A DNA stretch of 64,000 nucleotides, from contig LIHB01000001.1 in the NCBI GenBank assembly GCA_001297265.1, positions 1,311,727-1,375,726 on the forward strand, written 5' to 3'. Position 1 is the first letter of the stretch, and each line of letters starts with the position of its first letter. Made by a program: the position numbers and the translations under genes. Source of the DNA: Mycosphaerella arachidis. Taxonomy: Eukaryota; Ascomycota; Dothideomycetes; Mycosphaerellales; Mycosphaerellaceae. This document shows, in pieces, positions 22,824 to 32,045 of the stretch. The notes beneath the pieces were generated by a model. That model was not told the DNA's origin and ran no database searches. It saw only the letters and a program-made list of their open reading frames with translations.

Positions 22824-23781
22824 GATGGTGCGGCCTGTTCTGTGGGGGTCTCGTTTACTCAAAGTCCTGCGTCGGCGGAAAAGTGATTTTGCTCAGACTT
22901 GATCGCAGATTTCAGAATTCCTATCTTGGAGCGTCAGATGCCTAGTACGGACAGATTTTGGGTGTTTCCAGAGTGGTGACCCCGTTGTTGTGTCGCGAAT
23001 ATGTGTGGAGAGCAGTAGTCCAAAGTCGCGAGATGGAAGTGAGCTTTGAAGGGACGCTCGGGCCACACAGCCAAATCGACGCGTCTTGAGCCTGAGGAAT
23101 ATCAGATGTTCGTGACTATATAGGCACGGCAGCACGTGTCATTACTGGCTACGAGTATGATACTATGTATGGATGGTACAATAGGCCGTGTTCTCCCAGC
23201 TATGTTACTTGTAGCTTCAGCCAGCTTTGGAGAGGCTGCGGTAGCATGGAGCTGCGATTTTGTATAGACTGATCATGGCCGCTTCCAACGTTTGACAATC
23301 CTACGAATCAACAGTGTGGTCAGGCACGCTGAATTCACAGACTGCGGCGATAGGATTTACCGCAAACGTACTGTGGCTACGCCACGACGTTGTACAGACC
23401 AGGAACTCTTCCCTGGAGCTTACCGCATGGCCTCACATCAACAGATGAGGCAGCCACCTCGAGCTCTTTCTAGTAGCCAGACCCTTCTCTAAGCACCAAA
23501 CTTACCTTCCTACAGAGCTGACTGGGTGGTGCCCAGGAGATTGCTTCTCAAGCGTCGTTACGAACGAGCAATTACCAGACAATCAGAACGCTTCGGCCAA
23601 CGAAAACCTCAACAGCAGAGCATGTGGGGTCCGGGTTATGAGCATCACTGCGAGGGACGGAAGGGACTCACCCCGGATCATGATGCTCTCATCGCGTTGC
23701 GCGTTGCTCTAGACGATGATGAATATCCATTCGCTTGGTCAAGTGTCAAGGCCGTACTAACCTTCGTACGCTTGCCGACCT
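22824..23781. other. Intergenic region upstream of eaf3
   Basis: About 960 bp between the eaf3 promoter and the snu66 3' end. I see no tRNA-like boxes, repeats or convincing frames. Confidence 0.5.
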
Positions 23782-25788
23782 TTACTGCAGACGAACACCC
23801 GCCGTCTTCTGCCGCTTTCCTTCTCTCCCCTGCACATTCGAGAACCCACCCTCGTCGCCGACGTTAAGCATTCCTCGAGCCGCACTCTTCTTCTCATCTT
23901 CAATCTTCTTGAGACGCTTCTCGGTCTTGCCTTTGCCGGAACCTTTGCCGTGAAACATGTGACTGAGATGCTTGAAAGCTTCCTTCTGATTCATCTCACG
24001 GCCGTGCTCATCGTTATACCTCAGTTTGACGTCCGGCTTGTACTCCTTGTTGAATTTCTCCGCTAACAGTCGTGATATGTACTGTTCTCTTTGCTCGTTC
24101 TGCTGACGAGCCAAGGCATCACGTTCGCGGTTAGTCATCTTGTCGAAACGGCCACTTCGCCGGTCAGCTTCACGCTGATCCTTGGCTCGTTGATCATACT
24201 CCTCGACCAGATGCTGTTTGTCCGCCAAGAACTTCATGCGTTGGCGTTCTCTCTCGACAGATCCTTCGGGCGCTGAGCTGTCGATGAGGCCTCGCTTGCG
24301 AAGCATGTTCAGGGATGCACCAATGCCCGAGCCTACGAGACTCTCTTCATCCTCCAGACCAGTCGCAGAAATCTCTGCAGCGTGAGGGGTTTCACGGTTG
24401 GCGCGTGCCTGTCGCTCCTGTTCCTCTTCTGCGTCAGCGTAGGATTGTTGGCCCATGTTTGTGTCGCCGTCTTCGCCCTCATTGTCCGCAGCCGAAAAGC
24501 CGTCTGCACCTGGCTGTGCTGATCTGCTTCGCCTCGCCGGGACATCTGCCTCGTCTACCTCATCAGGCCTCTTGAGATTAGCGACAAACTCGGTCGTTTC
24601 GTCGATGACGAGTCCTTCCTCATCCGGTTCTGGCTCGTCCACTGGCATATCCTCCCGCATTTGACGGGCAAGTTCCGCTGCATCCGTTTTCTTGCGCTTC
24701 TTCAAAGCCTGTCTTCGCTGTTCGGCCAGCTTTGCTTGCAGATCTTCATCATCATCGAATTCGAATGACCTCTTCTTGCTCACGGTTACTTCCGGATGAT
24801 TATCAACGTCCATTGCATCGCCGTTGATGCCATCTGCGGGTTGTGCAGCAGATGGTATGATGTCGTCTTCGTCGGCAGCTTTCTGGCGAGTCTTCTTTTC
24901 TTTCTTGCTCTTCTTGGCTTTCTTGACTTTGATTGTTGAAGGGTCGACATAGTCCGACGTTGCCGCATCATCCTTGAGTATATCGAGACTTATCTTCACA
25001 CCCTTTCCTTTGACCTCGCCTTCATCGACAGCCTTTCTCCGCAGCGCTTCGGCCGCCGTGCCCTGCCCATCGAGCGTGAAACGTTTCTGCTTCTTGCCCT
25101 CGATCTCTTCATCGTATTTTGACAAGAGGTTCTTCTGCTCACCTTGCTCCGTTGGATCGTAATCAGGCCGCTTCTTCAACAACTTGAGCTTCTCTTCAAG
25201 CTTTTCCTTTGCTTTGAGATCAGCATTCTCCAGCTCATCGTCCTCGCTCTCTTCGCCGATTGCAGCATCTTTAAGCGTAAGAATCTGCTCGCCTGTGATC
25301 TCGTCGAACTCTGCAGCCTCATGGCCAACCTTAATACCTGCAAGATCTTTCGCCGTGTACTCAGCCTGCTGCTCCCGTGCTGCTAGCTCTTCTTCCAGTT
25401 TCCGAGCCTTGTCGATCTTCTTTTGCCTCTTCTTCTGCTGCAGCAGCCATGTCCGAGTATCGAATTCCTCCCCATCGGCATCACCCAGACCTTTACCCTG
25501 CAGCTTTTCATTACGCGCCGCCAGATCACGAGCCTTTTTCGCAGCATCTTTGCGCTTCTGTCGCTCTTCCCTCTCCTTCCTCTCTGCTTCGTGTCTTTGC
25601 CAGTTATTTCCTGCAGCCGCCACTCGCTTCTCTAGTGTGCTGAGGTCCTCGCTCTGGTCACTGTCGCTGCCATCGTCGTCTTCCTTGAACTGTGGTCCTT
25701 GTCCCGGTACTTCCAGTGGTTGAAGGCCAAGCGATACTCGGACCTTATTCATCTGCTCAATCTGTTCAGCAGACATTCCAGATGCCAT
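23782..25788 (-). CDS. snu66: SNU66/SART1 component of the U4/U6.U5 tri-snRNP
   Basis: Single exon, 668 residues from the ATG at 25788. It is highly charged, with long Lys/Glu helices throughout. Family landmarks are MNKVRVSLGLQPLEV near the start, TWLLQQKKRQKK, YTAKDLAGIKVGHEA, GEQILTLKDAAIG, SLVGSGIGASLNMLRKRGLI, and the C-terminal block YKPDVKLRYNDEHGREMN then QKEAFKHLSHMFHGKGSGK. SART-1/Snu66 binds U5 and U4/U6 proteins in the tri-snRNP and is required for spliceosome activation; the fungal protein also binds the ubiquitin-like Hub1 through short HIND elements, which I cannot confirm here. An in-frame ATG 36 codons upstream (25896) would add a basic segment not seen in the family, so the later start before SAEQIEQMNKVR is preferred. 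Confidence 0.93.
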   Translation of the reverse strand: MASGMSAEQIEQMNKVRVSLGLQPLEVPGQGPQFKEDDDGSDSDQSEDLSTLEKRVAAAGNNWQRHEAERKEREERQKRKDAAKKARDLAARNEKLQGKGLGDADGEEFDTRTWLLQQKKRQKKIDKARKLEEELAAREQQAEYTAKDLAGIKVGHEAAEFDEITGEQILTLKDAAIGEESEDDELENADLKAKEKLEEKLKLLKKRPDYDPTEQGEQKNLLSKYDEEIEGKKQKRFTLDGQGTAAEALRRKAVDEGEVKGKGVKISLDILKDDAATSDYVDPSTIKVKKAKKSKKEKKTRQKAADEDDIIPSAAQPADGINGDAMDVDNHPEVTVSKKRSFEFDDDEDLQAKLAEQRRQALKKRKKTDAAELARQMREDMPVDEPEPDEEGLVIDETTEFVANLKRPDEVDEADVPARRSRSAQPGADGFSAADNEGEDGDTNMGQQSYADAEEEQERQARANRETPHAAEISATGLEDEESLVGSGIGASLNMLRKRGLIDSSAPEGSVERERQRMKFLADKQHLVEEYDQRAKDQREADRRSGRFDKMTNRERDALARQQNEQREQYISRLLAEKFNKEYKPDVKLRYNDEHGREMNQKEAFKHLSHMFHGKGSGKGKTEKRLKKIEDEKKSAARGMLNVGDEGGFSNVQGREGKRQKTAGVRLQ

Positions 25789-26629
25789 CTTTTCGGTATG
25801 AGTGACGACACGAAGGGCTGTGTTGATCCGGAGTTGTAGTTTGGAGAAAGAGGGACCGACCGTTAGTCCAAGAAATCGAGGTTCACGATTGCACATGACT
25901 CGCGCCGCTTCGGCACGGCAGCCGCCGAGCGCCTGTGCTTCCGCTCACTAGGTAAATTTCGTTTTCGCGGCCAGCTTCTTCCTGCTCTTCTTCCTTCAAT
26001 CAACAGATCTGTGTCCAGCGATCCTGGCGTGCCTTCGGGCACTGTTGGTCGATTGCTGCGACAGTTCGACGACCCATGGGAACTTCACAAACCACAATGG
26101 AGCACATCCGGTCGACAGATCTCAGAGCGAATGTGGCGCGCACCTTGAGCTCTTCGTGAGCTCGGTGTGTCGTCCGGGCGCTATATTCCAAGTCGTTCCT
26201 GAGCCCGTCGGGCGTTGAAGGTTGGGAAAAACCATAGCTTGCCTACATCACTTCACGATAACACCACTCCGCTGTCAAGAGAATTCGTCCCTGGATCAGA
26301 TTCAAGAGAGGTAATGATACATTTTCGTCATGTACATGTACATTCTGATATTCGCTTGACGTATGCGCATTGTCTCGTCAGATCCTTTTCCTTATGCGCG
26401 AATCGCTATGTCCCATGCCCCTGGCTGCGTCTGCAAGTGCTGCCCACTGCTATCACTGCGCCATGAGGTAGGTACTTCATCCCCTCACAAACTTGATGCG
26501 ATCTGATGAGAGGTCTGTAGGACTTCCAATCTAGCTCGTGATCGACGAACATACCTCTGGCTCTGGCGCCGACGCTGCTCGGCGGCTCATCACGCTGGAC
26601 TTTCTCGTGTACCACGATCACAGCCGTGC
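25789..26629. other. Intergenic region upstream of snu66
   Basis: About 840 bp between snu66 and the 3' end of the membrane-protein gene. No coding signal or repeat recognised. Confidence 0.5.
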
Positions 26630-27290
26630 TCAGCACGCATGTGGATTGGCAGTGAGAGCACTGTTTATGATTCTCCCGCGGCGGACAAGCCATTCCTGGG
26701 TCGAGACCGTCCCTCCTCCCGATATTCCGCCCAGTGCGCTCCAGATACTGCCGCTGAGACAGAACGGATCATCTCGCCAGAGCTTATTGTCTGTTACTCC
26801 ACCCTTCAACATTGCCCACGCTACCACTGCCCAAAGGACGAAGGAAACACCGCCCACGAGATACATGGTCTTGGAGTGGCGTTGAGGACCCCAGACCTTT
26901 TGCCAGAACCAGGACGCTGGCCATCCGCCCATCGTCACCAGAAGCTTGTAGATGCAGTCGAGGATTGGATGCGGACAGGCCCAATTCTCAAAGTACATTG
27001 CACTGGTTGCTAAATTGACCAAGGCCAGAATCTTCGATTCGAACCAGATGATAGGCAGTATGTGTGTCACCGGCGCTTTCATGATGAAAGGTCCTTGGAT
27101 GAAGCAGATGATGGCGACGTAGATGCCGATGAGTTCCAGAAGGGCACGAAAGACATTGTCTTGCGTTCTTCAATGTGACGGCCCTTGAATGCCGCGCTAT
27201 AAATTGTCAGTCGCAATTGACGTCTGATCTACATGTGGCGCAATAACCTGGACTTAGGCCTCTGCTGGGCGGGCTGCCGGTGGTCGACAT
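26630..27290 (-). CDS. Small multi-pass membrane protein of unknown function
   Basis: Predicted exons 27290-27248 and 27159-26630, 190 residues. Hydrophobic segments are around FRALLELIGIYVAIICFIQG, HILPIIWFESKILALVNLA and TMYLVGGVSFVLWAVVAWAM, with Trp-rich loops (GGWPASWFWQKVWG). I do not recognise the family. The 88-nt intron uses GTTATT and ends CAAG. A nearer ATAG acceptor would throw the conserved-looking membrane frame out, so the CAAG acceptor was chosen because G|AC gives an uninterrupted reading SPDNVFRALL. If this intron is wrong, the product may start at the ATG at 27082 (MKAPVTHIL). Confidence 0.6.
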
Positions 27291-27980
27291 GGTTGCCTCT
27301 GATACCTGCGCGGGTTATCGCGTTGTCGGAGGCAGCTGTCGTTGTATGTCGACCGTGAGCTGGAAGGTGGACGAGCTAGTCGCTGCTCACTGCAAGTTTG
27401 AGCAGCCATATTGAAAGACGAGTCTCAACCTCTTAGTGAATGCAAAAGGATGCACACCACCTTCAGCCAATGACAGCTTCGGCTTGCTCATTTTTTGATG
27501 CCACGAAGCCTCCTGAGCTCAAGCTTGCGCTTTCGGTCCCCATGGAGCCATCTGAAACGTCTTGGCGACAGGCTCCAGCATGTGATAGAGCTCGACATGA
27601 TCGAAGTCGGAAGTGAAATCGGATTGGCAGCAGGACACTACCAAAAGTGCTTGACTTGCCGACAAGGTCAAGCAGACCGCACAGAGACAGTGACGCATTC
27701 AGGCATGCAGGCAAACCAGACTTTGGAGTCGAAGAATTGTGCTGTACCAGTTTTTTCCCTACATCGATCCGCATGTCGTGTGCGGGCAAATCTAGTAGCT
27801 TAGAATTCAGCCGCACAGTGCATCCGCAACCTGTGACTCTACAGCAACCCTGCAATACTACAACGCAATAATGGTCAATACAGGACACGCGGTTGATGCA
27901 CAAGATGACTACATCCTGAAATTGGGTCGCTGTCTCGTTATCAAGCGATATGTAGGACTCAACGATTGAGGTGTACTTAA
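27291..27980. other. Intergenic region before the GNAT pseudogene
   Basis: About 690 bp. Overlapping frames at 27463-27903 are not protein-like. It may include the lost 5' end of the GNAT gene. Confidence 0.5.
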
Positions 27981-28647
27981 CCCATTTCTAAAGCCCCTGC
28001 ACAGCGTCTCAGCGACACCGACTCCCTAGCTCGTCACGCTGACAACAAGAATATAGCCACTTTTAGGAGAGATCGCTTCGTAAGGGACACCACCGTCCAT
28101 GGCGTTCGCTCCCTGCTGATTCATCCTTAGCCACATCCGTATACGATAGAAGACAGCAAATTCTGGATTGAGCTCTGCAACAGTGAGAAGAGCATGTTCA
28201 AGGCCGGCGCCTAGTCTCTCGAGACCGGCGCTGATGGTGCTTTGGCAACTCACAATTATGCAATCACGATCAAGGATGAGGCTGTTGTCAGCCTTGGCCT
28301 AGAACCTGCTCACGGTATGAGCCGGTGGAGATGCCATCAATTGCTATTCTTTCCAACCCCTCTCCGCTAGAAATATACACACGCCCAGCAGAGCTTGGCT
28401 ACTGGCTTGGCGAAGCGCATTGGGGAAAAGGTGTCATGTGTGCGATGGTCCAGCGTTCGTGGAACGGATGTGGAAGAAGTTTGGGATCTTCGTGCGGCTG
28501 AATGGTGAAGTCAGTGAGCCCGACAAGGGTTCAGCTGCACTGCTTGGTAAGGCGGGCTGCGTGGTCGAAGGTCCAAGGGAGAACGCTGGTTTCAAAAATG
28601 GAAAGCTGGAGTCGGTGTTTCTGCTCGGAGCTTTGCCTCCGGCTTGA
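27981..28647 (+). pseudogene. Disabled GNAT-family N-acetyltransferase gene
   Basis: Three exon remnants read as a RimJ/RimL-type acetyltransferase. Exon 1 (to 28079) gives RLSDTDSLARHADNKNIA and RRDRF. A GTAAGG...TTAG intron (28080-28130) leads to exon 2, PHPYTIEDSKFWIELCNSE, which meets TAG at 28212-28214 and resumes as LETGADGALATHNYAITI and VVSLGLEPAH. A second intron (28315-28370) leads to EIYTRPAELGYWLGEAHWG and GKGVM. A one-base deletion near 28440-28450 then moves the frame to FVERMWKKFGIFVRLNGEV, SAALLGKAGCVVEGPRENA and FKNGKLESVFLLGALPPA, ending at 28647. No ATG opens exon 1 in frame. Introns and the acetyl-CoA-binding segment are otherwise well kept, so decay looks recent, or two assembly errors exist. 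Confidence 0.83.
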
Positions 28648-28734
28648 ATGGTTTCCAAAAGGAATTACGTGATCTGATGTAGGCTTGAGTTTCAACGAAG
28701 ACGCACTTTGCACCCCAGGTGAGTATCAAGCAGC

Positions 28735-29499
28735 TCAATCGTCCTCGTCAGAGGAGTATGCGCCCAGGCCTAGTCCAGCGCTGCTTGTCGCGGCAGGTAT
28801 TTCGGTCTCACTCGTTTTGCCCTTGTCTGAACCTGCATTCGTGGCAGCCTTGTCTTCTTGGCCGGCAGCCGTGTTCGTCTTCGCGGCGGTAGTGGCATCC
28901 TTGTTCGTACTTGTTTCCACGTCTCTTGCTGTCTGGCTCTTCGATTCTGACGAGGGATCGCCGCTAGAGGCCTTGCGTAGCTTTACGCCACCGAAGACAT
29001 CCTCCTTGCCCTTCTTCCGCTTCCTCGACACCGCCCAAGAGGTGTTCTCTGCTTGCGGTGGTTGTGAAGTCTCGGCCGCTTTGGCTTTCTTCTCTGCATC
29101 CTCTTGCTGCTGCTTGAAAGCTTGCATCTCCTCAGCCGTCTGTTTCCTCACAGCATTCTCCTTTGCGCGTTGCGACTCAAGGACGGAGTCCAGGAAGTCG
29201 ACCTCATCTTCGTTCAACGATTGGAACTGATTGGTGAGGCGGATCGATTCTTCAAACTGCTCCTGTTTTGCGGCTTACTATCCCGTCCCGTCAGTCGCAT
29301 ATGTCTGTCATAGACGAAGCGCAATCGCGTTATCACCTTTATTGGCCTGCAGCGTCTCGTATAGTGATTTACCACCGTCCTGCTTTCCGGCCTCGATCTT
29401 CGCAAGACGTTTCGCTTCAATCTCTTTTTGAGCCTGAAGCCACGCCTCATCTCGCTCGGTCGGCTCTTCGTTCGTGCCGCCTGACACGAATCGAGACAT
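28735..29499 (-). CDS. FAM192A/Fyv6-domain nuclear protein
   Basis: Exons 29499-29337 and 29273-28735 give 233 residues. The N-terminus MSRFVSGGTNEEPTERDEAW and the block KSLYETLQANKAAKQEQFEE through LNEDEVDFLDSVLESQRAKE match the FAM192A/NIP30 N-terminal domain. Budding-yeast Fyv6, in this family, acts in the second catalytic step of splicing; the mammalian protein binds the PA28-gamma proteasome activator. The C-terminal half is disordered and Lys/Glu/Ser-rich, ending in an acidic GAYSSDEDD that could be a CK2 target. The 63-nt intron splits AAAG|CC, and the next residues AAKQEQFEE are the most conserved of the family, which supports it. Confidence 0.87.
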
Positions 29500-29851
29500 G
29501 TTGATGTTGTGTGCTAACTTTGCGAGTGCAAGAGATGGGGTACAGGTGTCACATAATCTATTGGCTCACTAGACCGTTGCGCTAGTGTCCGTTCACATGG
29601 CATAGAGTCTGGAACCCCACTTCCCACGCGGTTGCACACAAGAGCGGACTTGCACTCTCCCAGACGGCAGCACGAGCACATGAACTCATGAAGACATGTC
29701 ATTCAGGCCGATCATGAAGTAACACGAGACACAGCACTGTGGACAGAAGCCTGCACTAGATGTTCGTCATTGAAGCTTGGGGGCATGTACAGCCATCGAA
29801 CCCATTGCTTCATCCACGTCCGCGACCTCGGATAAGGACAAATTTCCGCCC
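29500..29851. other. Divergent region upstream of the second Zn2Cys6 gene
   Basis: 352 bp between the starts of the FAM192A-type gene and the Zn2Cys6 gene. No clear motif. Confidence 0.5.
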
Positions 29852-32036
29852 ATGGCGAGTCCTACGTCTGTGAAGCGCACCATGAGCCATGACTCTCCTG
29901 TGACGCAGCAAGCTTCCGATGGAACATTGGGATCACCTGAGCGCAGTACGAAACGTCAAAAAGTGACTCGAGGTGAGAGCGTTCTGCTGTACATATTCAA
30001 AGATGCACCATGCTGACATGAATGAAGCCTGTGATTCTTGCAAATCACGTAAGCGACGCTGCAATGGCGAACTTCCTTGCGTATCCTGCCAAAAGAATGG
30101 ATCGAACTGTACATATTTGGCATCGTACACCAGGGGTCGACTCGTGCAACCTTCGCCGGCCACTCGTCTAGCAACCCAACCCAGAGCCAGCAACACATCT
30201 ATCTCTCCAGTACAGCAAGAAGGGGCTCGTAACGTCCCTCCTAATCTCCCATCGACCAACGGCGCCGAGACGCATGCGAGGACCTCAAGGGCAGGTTCTC
30301 CTGAAGGTGGATCCACGACCTTTGCGGGTCAATACCTAGGACCAACTTCCCCTTATACATTTCTTCGTCGAGCTTGGAAGCGGTTCGAGAAGGATGGCCT
30401 CCATCCCAATCTTGCCGGGAACGCCACTGAAGAGCCTGACCAATCTGAGCCCATCTGGGCCTTTGGTGATCGTCAAGTATCGCCAATGGAACCGGATGGA
30501 TTCCAGCTCTCAAATCGACAGATGACTTCTATGCTTGTCACGCATTACTTCGACCTCGCCATGCCCACATACCGCTTTCTGCACAAAGGGACTGTCATAC
30601 GGTGGTTGGAAGACTTCCATGGAATTCAGAGGCAACAGAGTGGCGTGACTCTCCTGCCGGCGCGGCAAGCGATTGTTCTCCTGGTGCTCGCTACCGCGCG
30701 ACTATTTAATGTTGGAGCGGGCGAAAATATACTCGATCCCGATGAGCACTCTTGGCGGGAGAGTGAGCATCTCTTCCGTTTGGCGCAGGAAAACTTGCAA
30801 GCAGAACGTGGCAGAGCCAGGCTGGAATCCGTGCAGGCGAGACTTGCGCTCTGTTTATTCTTGCTTCATACTTCCCGTCCAAACCAAGCGTGGTATCACT
30901 TCGGCACAACGATCCAGCTTATCATGGCACTAGGTCTGCATAGAGCAACGGCAGGCCCCTCGAACCAACCTCAAGATTTTGTGGTACGAGAGTGTCGAAA
31001 GCGTGCGTTCTGGGCAGCGTCCACTCTCGACACGTATCTAAGTGTCATCCTTGGGCGACCTCCGCTAATACACTTAGATGATGTGGACCAGAAGCTGCCA
31101 GATGCGGTCGAGGACGAAGATCTGACCAGCACTGGTGTTGTGGCAGAACGTCCGATGAAAGACAGTATCATCAAAGCCTCGATACTTCATGCCCAGATCA
31201 CTCGTATTGTGAAGAAGGCAGCTCGGGAGCAGTACTCTGTGCAGCGGAAAAGCAGTGCCCAGAAGCTTGAAATGGCGCTGAAACTCAACAACGAGACGGC
31301 AGCATGGCACGCATCATTTCCAGTTGTGCTGTCGGGCCAGATCCATCCATCAAGTCTGATACCTATCTTTCGACGGCAGATCACAGTGCTGCAGCTGGCA
31401 CATGCCCATGCGCGAATGCTGATCAACCGTCCAAGCTTGCTGATGGACACAACTCAAACGACGTTGAAAGAGTCGCAGGTGGAGACCTGTCTCGCAGCCG
31501 CAAAATCGACCTTAGACGCCGTTCTGGCTGCTGGTCTCGGCAAGCATATATTTCAAGCATTCTGGTATACACAGTTTGTGTGCTTCAATGCGCTCTCGAT
31601 CGTCTACATCTGGCTTATCCAGCGAGGGCATGGCCGATTGCCTCCTTTGACATTCATCGGAGACGAGGAGCTGCTGAAATTGGCAGATACTGTCCAGCGA
31701 TATCTGAATGAGGCCACGCAAGCAAATGCCCCGAGCTTGCGTTACAGCATCGTGCTCGAAGAGCTTCAGCAGGAGGTGCAGCGTATGGGCAGTAGGGTTG
31801 CAGCGCGAACTAGCCAGCTCAACGCGCCTGTTACGCCCATGAGCAATGGTGTCTCAGCTCTCACAAGCTCTACTGAACTCAACGAGTATGCACAAGCTAA
31901 CGAGCCATACGATGATCACTCTGCTGATCCTCTCTTGGACTCGATGGAAGCATTCGCGAACGACTTTCCTCTTGACCCTGACCTGTGGCTTTCGCTGGAT
32001 GCTTTTCCATTCTCAGACTTCGGCCAATTTGAATGA
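29852..32036 (+). CDS. Zn2Cys6 transcription factor with fungal-specific middle homology region
   Basis: Exons 29852-29972 and 30028-32036, 709 residues. The zinc cluster follows the splice junction directly: ACDSCKSRKRRCNGELPCVS then CQKNGSNC, with basic residues RSTKRQK before it. The fungal_trans domain covers about residues 180-480: MLVTHYFDLAMPTYRFLHKG, ALCLFLLHTSRPNQAWYHFG, ALGLHRATAG, RKRAFWAASTLDTYLSVILG, RPPLIHLDDVDQKLPDAVED. The acidic, Phe/Leu-rich C-terminus (DLWLSLDAFPFSDFGQFE) looks like an activation segment. The 55-nt intron splits the Arg-Ala codon pair in front of the first zinc ligand, a common position in this class. It ends 9 bp from the stop of the flavin monooxygenase gene on the other strand, which suggests but does not prove a regulatory link. 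Confidence 0.93.
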
Positions 32037-32045
32037 TTCAGCGCT

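Noticed and set aside
25789..25896. 36-codon N-terminal extension of snu66 from an upstream ATG
   Set aside because: The extra sequence is unlike the family start and may be 5' UTR, so the ATG at 25788 was used.
27030..27045. B-box-like sequence (reverse of GGTTCGAATC-type)
   Set aside because: It lies within a coding exon and no tRNA cloverleaf or A-box can be built around it.
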